Origin: Nocardia macrotermitis
GTDB taxonomy: Bacteria > Actinomycetota > Actinomycetes > Mycobacteriales > Mycobacteriaceae
Reading direction: 5' to 3'
DNA: 64,000 nt
Assembly: GCF_009604405.1 (NCBI RefSeq)
Contig: NZ_WEGK01000009.1
Coordinates: forward strand, 296,633 to 360,632
The position numbers and the translations under genes are program-made. The notes below the pieces were generated by a model. That model did no database searches and was not told where the DNA came from. It saw only the letters and a program-made list of their open reading frames with translations. Shown here piece by piece: positions 31,957-40,524 of this stretch; within the stretch, counting starts at the first letter, position 1; each line of letters begins with the position of its first letter.

Positions 31957-32997
31957 CTACCGCGGCGGCTCGCCCGGATCCGCCCAGATCTCCATCGGAA
32001 CGACCATCCGGCTACGACCGTCGGCGTCCAGCACCCGGCCCATCCGCTTGATGAACCGCAGCACGATGGAGGTGCCCAGGATCCGCAGTCGCGGCGCCTC
32101 GACGGACATTCGTGACTCCACCACCGGCACCTCGTGCACCGTGCGCAGCGAGAAGCCGACGACGAGGTTCGGTTCACCGCCGGACACCCGCATGCACACG
32201 CGTGCGCCGGTGATGGCGAGCAGCGCCTCGATGGTGCGCCGGTCGTTCGGGTCGGCGCGGGCCCACACCCACATGCCGACCGGCCAGCCCGACAGGGACA
32301 GCGCCATATCGCAGCGCACCTGGAGTTGTCCGCCCGCGATCATCCCGTCCATCCGGCGGCGGACCGTGCTGATGCTGAGGCCGGTTTCGCGGGCGAGATC
32401 CGAGAGCGCGGTCCGGCCGTCCTCGCCGAGACGCAGCAGCAGGGTTCGATCGGAGACGTCCAGGGGGCGCGGGCGCGGTGGGCGATCGGGCCAGGGGCGC
32501 ACACCGGCCGCCAGCCGGGCGCGCTGGGTGGCGTCCAGGACGTTCAACTGCCAGTGGTCGCCGAGCCGGAACGTCCGGGTGATCAGCAGTGTGCGGGTCG
32601 CGACGACGCCGGGCACGGCCGAGAGCGATTCCAGCAGCAGGCGCGAGAGCGCACCCAGCCCGGGCACCGTGATCAGCAACGACAGATCGTGACTGCCGCT
32701 GATGTGCTCGACGCTCAGTACGTGCGGCCAGCGCGCCAGTTGTTGCGCGGTGTCGTTCGCGGCTCCGGTCGCGCAGTCGACCAGCACGATGGCCTGACAC
32801 GCGTCGGGCAGTCCGGACGCGCGACCGCTCACCCAGGCCACCCGGCTCCGGCTCAGGCGCTGCCAGCGCCGGGCGATGGTCGCCGGGTCGGCCTCGAGCG
32901 CCGCGCCGATCCGCTGCCAGGAGGCGCGCGGTGCGATCTCCAGGCAGTTGATCACCGCGAGATCCAGCTCGTCCAGGTCGATGTCAGAATCCTGCAT
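31957..32997 (-). CDS. Lrp/AsnC-family regulator with two tandem modules
   Basis: A 346-residue protein holding two Lrp-like units: an HTH at about residues 8-58 (LDLAVINCLEIAPRASWQRI) followed by a RAM-like ligand domain, then a second HTH at about 195-245 (SDRTLLLRLGEDGRTALSDL, STVRRRMDGM) and a second RAM-like domain. Standard Lrp proteins have one of each (about 150 residues). The ATG at 32997 (MQDSDIDLDELD) starts the first HTH; a longer frame to 33102 overlaps the divergent gene. It probably controls the divergent M20 hydrolase and MHS transporter. Confidence 0.9.
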   Translation of the reverse strand: MQDSDIDLDELDLAVINCLEIAPRASWQRIGAALEADPATIARRWQRLSRSRVAWVSGRASGLPDACQAIVLVDCATGAANDTAQQLARWPHVLSVEHISGSHDLSLLITVPGLGALSRLLLESLSAVPGVVATRTLLITRTFRLGDHWQLNVLDATQRARLAAGVRPWPDRPPRPRPLDVSDRTLLLRLGEDGRTALSDLARETGLSISTVRRRMDGMIAGGQLQVRCDMALSLSGWPVGMWVWARADPNDRRTIEALLAITGARVCMRVSGGEPNLVVGFSLRTVHEVPVVESRMSVEAPRLRILGTSIVLRFIKRMGRVLDADGRSRMVVPMEIWADPGEPPR

Positions 32998-33006
32998 CGG
33001 GACACC

Positions 33007-33020
33007 AATTTTCGAAATAT
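33007..33020. promoter_or_regulatory. Candidate Lrp operator
   Basis: AATTTTCGAAATAT in the gap between the divergent Lrp-type and M20 genes is conspicuously AT-rich for this genome and has a perfect 8-bp palindromic core TTTCGAAA (33010-33017). Lrp-family proteins favour AT-rich palindromes. Confidence 0.45.
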
Positions 33021-33092
33021 CCGGCAGATTTACCGACTCTTCTGCTCCGCTCGCCATCCTGTCACGATTCCGCACCACAGGAGGTCCCGGCG

Positions 33093-34328
33093 ATGCCGAC
33101 ATCGACAGAAAGCCAAGCGTTGCAAGCGGATCTGGTCCGTTTGCGTCGCGCGATCCACCGCGATCCCGAACTCGGCCTGGATCTGCCCCGAACCCGGCGG
33201 CGGGTGCTGGACGCGCTGGCGGGTCTGCCGCTGGAACTCACGCTCGGACAGGAACTCGGCTCGGTGACCGCGGTGCTGCGTGGCGGCCGACCGGGTCCGG
33301 CAGTGCTGTTGCGCGGCGATATGGACGCGCTGCCGCTGGCCGAACGCACGGGCCTGGACTATGCCTCGCGCGTCGAGGCGATGCACGCCTGCGGGCACGA
33401 TCTGCACACCGCGATGCTGGTCGGGGCCGCGCATCTGCTCGCGCGACGACGCGAAAACCTTTCGGGTGACGTAATTTTCATGTTCCAGCCCGGCGAGGAG
33501 GGACAGGACGGGGCCGCCCGGATGATCCGGGAGGGGGTGCTCGAGGCGGCGGGCGCGCCGCCGATCGCCGCGTACGCGATCCACGTCATGTCGGCCCGCT
33601 TCCCGCACGGGGTCTTGACCACCCGTCCCGGGGCGCTGCTGGCTGGGGGCGATCTGTTGCACGTCACGGTGCGCGGCAAGGGCGGGCACGGTTCGGCACC
33701 CCATCTGGCCCGCGACACCATCGGGGCCGCGGCCGCGATGATCACCGCCCTGCCGGGGCTGCTCACCCGCACCGTCGCCCCGCAGGACACCGCGGTGCTG
33801 ACCATCGGGGCGATCCACGCGGGCAGCGCGGGGAACGTCATCCCCGACAGCACGGAGTTCCGGGGGACGCTGCGCTGGCACACTCCGGAGATCCGAGATG
33901 CGTTGCGAGCGGGCCTGTCCGGGACCTGTCGGTCGATCGGACATGCCTTCGGCGTCGAGGCGGACGCACACGTCACGCCGTATGTCACGGCCACCGTCAA
34001 CGATGCCGCCGAGGCCGCCTTCGCTGCCGACGTCGCCACCGCGTTACATGGTCCGCACCGCTTCGAGGAGTTGCCGCAACCCCTGTGCGCGGGCGAGGAC
34101 TTCTCCAACATCCTCGATCACATACCCGGCGCGATGATCCTGCTCGGCACCTGCCCACCGGACACCGACCCGGCCACCGCACCCGATATCCATTCCCCCT
34201 ACGCGATTTTCGACGACACGATCCTCTCCGACGGGGCTTCCTATCTGGCGGAACTGGCCTTCCGCCGACTGGAGATCGCGGCGACATCGAAGACTATTGC
34301 CGAACAGTCTCTTTCACATTCCGCCTGA
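33093..34328 (+). CDS. M20-family amidohydrolase (amino acid amide/N-acyl amino acid hydrolase)
   Basis: A 411-residue metallopeptidase-like enzyme of the hippurate hydrolase/IAA-amino acid hydrolase group, which releases amino acids from N-acyl or amide conjugates. Metal-binding motifs are RGDMDALPL near residue 75, HACGHDLHTAML near 96, QPGEEGQDG near 131 and the C-terminal CAGEDFSNI near 330. GGAGG sits 9 nt before ATG 33093. The last 13 codons lie within the first copy of a 141-bp degenerate repeat that continues downstream, so the C-terminus (SKTIAEQSLSHSA) may have been altered by the repeat. It is paired with a transporter and a divergent Lrp-type regulator. Confidence 0.92.
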   Translation: MPTSTESQALQADLVRLRRAIHRDPELGLDLPRTRRRVLDALAGLPLELTLGQELGSVTAVLRGGRPGPAVLLRGDMDALPLAERTGLDYASRVEAMHACGHDLHTAMLVGAAHLLARRRENLSGDVIFMFQPGEEGQDGAARMIREGVLEAAGAPPIAAYAIHVMSARFPHGVLTTRPGALLAGGDLLHVTVRGKGGHGSAPHLARDTIGAAAAMITALPGLLTRTVAPQDTAVLTIGAIHAGSAGNVIPDSTEFRGTLRWHTPEIRDALRAGLSGTCRSIGHAFGVEADAHVTPYVTATVNDAAEAAFAADVATALHGPHRFEELPQPLCAGEDFSNILDHIPGAMILLGTCPPDTDPATAPDIHSPYAIFDDTILSDGASYLAELAFRRLEIAATSKTIAEQSLSHSA

Positions 34329-34680
34329 CACCCGACTGCACGTGACACGACGCCCCCGGCTCACACCAGCAACAGAGCTCCACACTCGACAGAACCGACC
34401 TCCCAGCGATCGGAGAGCACAGCGCCACCGAAGACCATTGCCGCGCAACCCCTTCCACAATCCGACTAACGCACAGCCCCACACGACGCGACGACCGCCG
34501 ACTCGCATCAGCCACAGAGCTCCACACCCAACGGTGCCGAGCGTCCAACGACGAGCCATCACAGCGATACCGAAGCCCGTTGCCGCGCAGTCTCTCTCGC
34601 ATTCCGCCCAACACCCGCCCGCACACGGCGCGGAGGCTCCAGGCTCGCACACCAACCGGATCCGCCCATCAAGACTCCAG
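34289..34680. repeat. Degenerate 141-bp tandem repeat, three copies
   Basis: Copies begin at 34289 (GAAGACTATTGCCGAACAG), 34430 (GAAGACCATTGCCGCGCAA) and 34572 (GAAGCCCGTTGCCGCGCAG), giving periods of 141 and 142 bp. A second shared block, CAGAGCTCCACAC, occurs in copies 1 and 2; copy 3 is shorter and more diverged. The first copy includes the 3' end and stop codon of the M20 gene. This explains the 382-bp gap before the MHS gene, where I see no other gene. Confidence 0.85.
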
Positions 34681-34710
34681 CCGGTCAACAGCTATTCCCG
34701 AGGAAATCCC

Positions 34711-36063
34711 ATGTCCACCAGTACATCTGCCGCACACCCCGACCATGTCGACGTACCTGACAAGCCGAACAGTCTTCTCCCACAAGAAGATCCCCCGGAT
34801 GCAACCGAATCCGGCACTCCCCCACCCACCTGGCGCACCCTGCTCTCGACAGGCACCGGTAACGCGCTCGAATGGTACGACTGGGCGATCTTCGGCACCT
34901 TCTCCCCGTTCTTCGCGCACCAGTTCTTCCCCGCCGCGACCGGCATGCTCGCTCTGCTGTCGGCTCTGGCGGTGTTCGCGGTCGGATTCGTGATGCGGCC
35001 GATCGGCAGCCTGCTGTTCGGCTGGTATGCCGATCGGCGAGGCCGACGGGCCGCTCTGATCGGATCGATCGCCCTGGCGTCGGGCGGCAGCCTGCTCATC
35101 GGGTTGAGTCCGACGCACGCGGCGATCGGCTTGGCCGCACCGATATTGCTGGTCATCGCCAGGCTGGCGCAGGGGCTCGGTCACGGTGGCGAGATGCCCG
35201 CGGTGCAGACGTATCTGGCCGAATCCTCGCCGCCGGGTAGGCGTGGCAGGTGGGGCGCGTTCATCTACATCTCCGGAACCACCGGAATCATCGTCTCGAC
35301 CGTGCTGGGCGCGATCGGTTCCGGCGTGCTGAGCAAGGCGCAGATGGGGGCGTGGGGGTGGCGGATCCCGTTCCTGCTGGGCGGCGTCGTCGGCGCGTAC
35401 ACGCTGGTGATGCGGTTGCGGCTGACCGAGAGTGCGAGTTTCAGCCGCAACACCGCGCCCGAGGTGCCGCTGTGGCGGGGCCTGTGGACGCACCGGATCG
35501 GCTGTGCGCGAGCGTTCGGCCTGACGCTCGGCGGCACCGTCACCTTCTACCTCTGGGTGATCGGCACCCCGGCCCAGCAGGTGGCCGCGCACCGGATTCC
35601 CGCGGCACAGGTGCTGTGGATCAGCGTGCTGGCCTCGGTGGTGATGATCGCCATGCTGCCGCTGTACGGCACGCTGGCCGACCGGATCGGCCGCCGACCC
35701 GTGCTGCTGCTGGCCAACCTCGGCAGTGCGGCGGTGATCTTCCCGCTGACCGCGCTGCTCGGCCGCGGCCCCTGGCAACTGGCCGTGGCGTTGATCGTGG
35801 CGATGGTCTTCCTGGCACCGTTCGCCGCGATCATCCCGGCCGTCTACGCCGAGTTGTTCCCGACCGGAATCCGCGCCACGGGCAGCGGGCTCGGCGCCGC
35901 GATCGCGACGGCGGTGTTCGGCGGGACCGCGCCGTACTTGCAGACCTGGCTCACCGCTTCGCAGCACGCGACACTGTTCGCCGGTTACGTGCTGGCACTG
36001 TCGCTGGCGAGCGCCGCGGTCGTGCTGGGGATGCCCGAGACCCGCGACGCCCCGATCGGGTGA
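34711..36063 (+). CDS. MHS-family MFS transporter
   Basis: A 450-residue proton symporter of the metabolite:H+ family (alpha-ketoglutarate, proline/betaine, shikimate type) with 12 transmembrane helices. The MHS signatures GNALEWYDWAIFG (near residue 50) and the loop 2-3 motif GWYADRRGRRAALIGS (near 104) are clear, as is RLAQGLGHGGEMPA near 150. AGGAA 5 nt upstream and the start of hydrophilic sequence fix ATG 34711; a longer frame upstream runs through the repeats. With the M20 hydrolase it likely forms a uptake-and-hydrolysis pair for an amino acid conjugate or its product. Confidence 0.9.
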   Translation: MSTSTSAAHPDHVDVPDKPNSLLPQEDPPDATESGTPPPTWRTLLSTGTGNALEWYDWAIFGTFSPFFAHQFFPAATGMLALLSALAVFAVGFVMRPIGSLLFGWYADRRGRRAALIGSIALASGGSLLIGLSPTHAAIGLAAPILLVIARLAQGLGHGGEMPAVQTYLAESSPPGRRGRWGAFIYISGTTGIIVSTVLGAIGSGVLSKAQMGAWGWRIPFLLGGVVGAYTLVMRLRLTESASFSRNTAPEVPLWRGLWTHRIGCARAFGLTLGGTVTFYLWVIGTPAQQVAAHRIPAAQVLWISVLASVVMIAMLPLYGTLADRIGRRPVLLLANLGSAAVIFPLTALLGRGPWQLAVALIVAMVFLAPFAAIIPAVYAELFPTGIRATGSGLGAAIATAVFGGTAPYLQTWLTASQHATLFAGYVLALSLASAAVVLGMPETRDAPIG

Positions 36064-36248
36064 CCCCGGATGTTCACCAACTGTGAACCGGACGCCGGGC
36101 ACCGAGATGTCGGCCACATTTTTGCGCAACCGGTGCACGCGCACCCCACCCTCCGGTGGCAGGATGTTCCTGCTGGTCGAGCACGGCTGGGCGATACCAG
36201 CGTCACCCCGGTCCGCCGGGGAGGCGTACACCCCGCCCAGCAGCACGT

Positions 36249-36286
36249 GTAACACTGGCGAAACACAGCCTTGATTGTCGGGAAAC
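36249..36286 (+). promoter_or_regulatory. GlnR box upstream of glnA1
   Basis: GTAAC-N6-GAAAC-N6-TTGAT-N6-GAAAC occupies 36249-36253, 36260-36264, 36271-36275 and 36282-36286. This has the exact spacing of the actinobacterial GlnR consensus (gTnAC-n6-GaAAC twice), with one weaker half-site. It ends 73 bp before the glnA start. The 185 bp between the MHS stop and the box shows no convincing gene. Confidence 0.85.
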
Positions 36287-36359
36287 ACCGCATCCATACC
36301 GTCAAGCAGCGATACCCAGCAATCGGTACGGGCTGGGAACCGACCCGTAAGGAGTACAA

Positions 36360-37796
<1,437 letters not shown>

Positions 37797-37815
37797 GTCG
37801 TAGCGGTTCGTCACG

Positions 37816-37856
37816 AGTCCGCCCGTCCCGCAAGCACTTCGCGGGGCGGGCGGACT
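37816..37856. terminator. Bidirectional terminator after glnA
   Basis: A 16-bp stem (AGTCCGCCCGTCCCGC, 37816-37831; GCGGGGCGGGCGGACT, 37841-37856) with one G-U pair and a 9-nt loop is followed by TTCTT. It lies 20 bp after the glnA stop and 15 bp from the stop of the convergent mycolyltransferase gene. Confidence 0.88.
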
Positions 37857-37870
37857 TCTTCGTGTTCGGG

Positions 37871-38818
37871 TCAGTGGACGCCGAGGGCGGCGAGGATCAT
37901 CGGGCGGACGGTGGCGAGGGCGCGTTGCCAGTAGGGCCAGGTGTGGGTGCCGTCGGTGATGTCGATGCGGGCGGGGATGTTCAGGGTGTGCAGGCGGTCG
38001 CGGAAGATCTGGGCGGCGATCCGGGCCATGGATTCCAGGCCCATCGCGTTCACCGTGTCGCCGACGGCGTGGGATGCGTCGAGGGGCCCGGGTGAACCGT
38101 TGCCCGAGTAGATGTACATCGGCAGGCCGCGCAGCGAATCGGCTTGGGCGACAGCGTCGTTGCGGTTCCAGGCCGGATCGCCGGGTGGGCCCCACATGTC
38201 GTCGACGTTGAAGTTGCCCTCGTCCCACATGGCCGCGCGCATGCCCTCGTTCCAGAGCGGGTAGGTAGGGTTCAGGAATCCGGAGAAGGACCCGGCGAAG
38301 CGGAACTGGTTGCGGTGGTGGGCGGCCAGGATCACGGCGGCGTCGCCACCCATCGAGGCGCCGACGATGGCGTCGTTCGTGCGCGAAACACCGTATCCGG
38401 CAAGGTAAGCGGGCAGTTCCCGAGTCAGGAAGGTTTCCCACTTGTAGGTGAACCGCTGGTGGTTGGTGCTGCTGGGGCGGTACCAGTCGGTGTAGAAACT
38501 CGAATGGCCGCCGACCGGGAACACCAGAGTCACGTTGTCCCCGACGAATTGGCGTAGCGCGTCGGTATCGCTCACCCACTGGCTGTGATCGGCGGGCGCG
38601 CGCAACCCGTCGAGCAGATACAGCGCGGCGCTGCCGCCGTGCGCGGCCCACTGCACCTGCACCGGGATCGGCCCCATGCTCGACGGCACCAGTAGCTCCT
38701 GGAAACGTCCTGTGGGGGCGCGTGATTCGGCGGGCCGGGTGGGTGCGGCGTCGACGGTCACCGTACCGAACGAGGACACCAAGACGGCCGCCAGCACAGC
38801 GACTCCGGTTTTCCACAT
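37871..38818 (-). CDS. Antigen 85-type mycolyltransferase/esterase, secreted
   Basis: A 315-residue secreted alpha/beta hydrolase of the antigen 85 family, which transfers mycolic acids to trehalose and arabinogalactan. A signal peptide (about 1-25) precedes LLVPSSMGPIPVQVQW, LYLLDGLRA near 70, the nucleophile elbow VGASMGG near 155 and a C-terminal His in DGTHTWPYWQ near 290. ATG 38818 (MWKTGVAVLAAV) gives a proper signal; the frame is open 22 codons further but with charged residues. It supports assignment to a mycolic-acid genus. No obvious tie to glnA beyond convergence. Confidence 0.92.
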   Translation of the reverse strand: MWKTGVAVLAAVLVSSFGTVTVDAAPTRPAESRAPTGRFQELLVPSSMGPIPVQVQWAAHGGSAALYLLDGLRAPADHSQWVSDTDALRQFVGDNVTLVFPVGGHSSFYTDWYRPSSTNHQRFTYKWETFLTRELPAYLAGYGVSRTNDAIVGASMGGDAAVILAAHHRNQFRFAGSFSGFLNPTYPLWNEGMRAAMWDEGNFNVDDMWGPPGDPAWNRNDAVAQADSLRGLPMYIYSGNGSPGPLDASHAVGDTVNAMGLESMARIAAQIFRDRLHTLNIPARIDITDGTHTWPYWQRALATVRPMILAALGVH

Positions 38819-39010
38819 TGCCACCAGGCCAAAGATACCGGCTGCCCATTCCCGGCGTGCCCACTGGCAAATCCGAATTTCCATGAGAGCAAGCGCTGTT
38901 CGTCGTCCCCGCGGTCACCCCGGACCGATCGGAGCGTCCGCCCGCATGCCGGGAATATTCGAATCCTGTTGGTACCCGGACTTATTCGGTGCTCGCCTTG
39001 AACAGGCGCG

Positions 39011-39190
39011 TCACAGATGTGGATGACAACCCAGGGACGCGCTGTACACCGCGGGGTGGGCGGTGGAGGTTGCCAGGTTGCGGCGTTCCTCGCGGGTGAG
39101 GGGGTGACGCCGCAGCGGGTGGTGCAGGTAGGCGCGCAGCGTCGGTAGCAGGGGGCGATGGATGGTGTGGTGCGGGTGGATCATCGCCAT
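39011..39190 (-). CDS. Small His-rich protein (59 aa), uncertain
   Basis: ATG 39190 has GGAAGGGAG 4-12 nt upstream and opens a 59-codon frame rich in His, Arg and Leu (MAMIHPHHTIHRPLLPTLRA at the start). It diverges from the MpaB-type gene, with the inverted repeat 39262-39296 between them. I know no homologue. The good ribosome site is the main support; no domain, signal or membrane segment is clear. The 38819-39010 gap upstream of the mycolyltransferase shows nothing else. Confidence 0.4.
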   Translation of the reverse strand: MAMIHPHHTIHRPLLPTLRAYLHHPLRRHPLTREERRNLATSTAHPAVYSASLGCHPHL

Positions 39191-39261
39191 CACTCTCCCT
39201 TCCGTATCTGGTAAGAACTCCATTCTTCCACCGGATCGGCAGACCTTGCCAGCCCGGCGAC

Positions 39262-39296
39262 ATGATGAGAGACTTTTACGACAACCTTCTCATCAT
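39262..39296. promoter_or_regulatory. Inverted repeat upstream of the MpaB-type gene
   Basis: ATGATGAGA (39262-39270) and TCTCATCAT (39288-39296) are perfect 9-bp arms around a 17-bp spacer, 41 bp before the GTG at 39337. The spacing and size suit a dimeric repressor operator. No regulator gene is adjacent. Confidence 0.5.
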
Positions 39297-39336
39297 CGAG
39301 AAGATGCGCTGCCTGTGCGATCGAAGGAGATCACCC

Positions 39337-40245
39337 GTGACCGCGTCCACACGTACCGAACCAGCCGACCGCGAACTTCCGGCCCGTCGGCCGTTCACCT
39401 CCGAGAGCCGGATGTGGGACGAGGTCGGACTGGTCACCTTCCCGTTCACCTCGGGCTCGGCGTTCCTGTTGCAGACGATGGAGCCGACGATCGCGGCGGT
39501 CGTCGACGAACACTCGACCTTCCGCACCGATCCGATGGGCCGCGCGTTCCGCAGTATCGCCTCGGTGATGATGTGGATCTACGCCGGGGACGAGGCCCTG
39601 GCCGAGGCGGATCGGCTCCGCAAGATGCACACCACACTCAATACCGTTGACGCACAGGGTGTTCGGCATACCGCGCTGTCGTCGGGACCGTGGGCGTGGG
39701 TGCTGCACACCGCGGTCTACGCCTACACCGAGGGCGCGAAACCCTTCACCCGCACGCCACTGAGCGAGGCCGACAAGGAGGAGTACTACCAGGAGGTCGT
39801 GCAGTTGATGCGCAATTTCTCGGTGGCGCCCAAGGAGATTCCGCCGACCTACCGCGAATGGCTGGACTACTTCCACGACAAGTTGGAGAACCAGCTGACC
39901 GCGACCCCCGTGGCCTACGACTTCCTGAAGGTGAGCCGCCGCATCGCCCCACCGTCGTTCCTCCCCCGCCCGCTCACACCGGTCTGGCGCGCCGCGACGA
40001 CGCCGGTGAGCCGGCTGCAATACTTCTTCACCGTTGGCACCACCCCCGAGGTCGCCCGCGAGAAACTCGGCCTGAACTGGTCGACCACCGACGAGGCGAC
40101 CCTGCGCGTATTGGGCTGGCTCGTCGGCCGCACCGTCCCCCTGCTCCCCGAGCGCCTGCGCTACTTCCCCATCGCCTACGAGGCCCGTCGCCTCGAACGC
40201 GATCGCGCCCGCCTCCGCAAGATGATCGACCTGCGGCCCATCTGA
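39337..40245 (+). CDS. MpaB/DUF2236-family oxygenase-like protein
   Basis: A 302-residue protein of the MpaB/latex-clearing-related DUF2236 family, usually haem-dependent oxygenases in actinobacteria. Visible pattern: FTSGSAFLLQTMEPTIAAVV near residue 25, KMHTTLNTVDAQGVRHTALS near 94 and WAWVLHTAVYAYTEGAKPF near 118, where the conserved His residues that may hold haem occur. The start is GTG 39337, with GAAGGAGA 6 nt upstream; 25 upstream codons overlap the inverted repeat. It converges on the NRPS gene. A role in tailoring the NRPS product is possible but unsupported. Confidence 0.85.
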   Translation: MTASTRTEPADRELPARRPFTSESRMWDEVGLVTFPFTSGSAFLLQTMEPTIAAVVDEHSTFRTDPMGRAFRSIASVMMWIYAGDEALAEADRLRKMHTTLNTVDAQGVRHTALSSGPWAWVLHTAVYAYTEGAKPFTRTPLSEADKEEYYQEVVQLMRNFSVAPKEIPPTYREWLDYFHDKLENQLTATPVAYDFLKVSRRIAPPSFLPRPLTPVWRAATTPVSRLQYFFTVGTTPEVAREKLGLNWSTTDEATLRVLGWLVGRTVPLLPERLRYFPIAYEARRLERDRARLRKMIDLRPI

Positions 40246-40455
40246 TCCTCGGACGATCCAGCTCCGCCGCCCCGCGCGTAATCGCTGGAACGCCAGACAC
40301 ATTCGAAGACCGCGAAGGATCGACCAACCTCGAAGGATCGACTACCGAGTCGCACGTACGTCGCTGCGACCCGTAATCACCTACGCCCCAAAGACACCCG
40401 AACAGTCGATCAACCGTTCCGCGACTGCCCCAGTGATGATCCTCATGCCAGGATC

Positions 40456-40524
40456 CTGATCGGCGCGGGTGTCACTGCGGCACGTAAATGCTTGCGCCAC
40501 AGTGACACCCGCGCGACAGATCAG
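40456..40524. terminator. Long hairpin terminator at the NRPS 3' end
   Basis: A perfect 15-bp stem (GCGCGGGTGTCACTG at 40463-40477, complement at 40500-40514) extends inward by three more pairs past a mismatch, with a loop of about 14 nt, and outward by CTGATC/GATCAG (40456-40461, 40519-40524). The outer right arm contains the NRPS stop. It lies between convergent genes and can stop both. The rest of the 40246-40455 gap has two copies of CGAAGGATCGAC but no gene. Confidence 0.85.

Noticed and set aside
34297..34710. N-terminal extension of the MHS transporter through the repeats
   Set aside because: The added sequence is Pro/His/Arg-rich repeat DNA. ATG 34711 has a proper AGGAA ribosome site.
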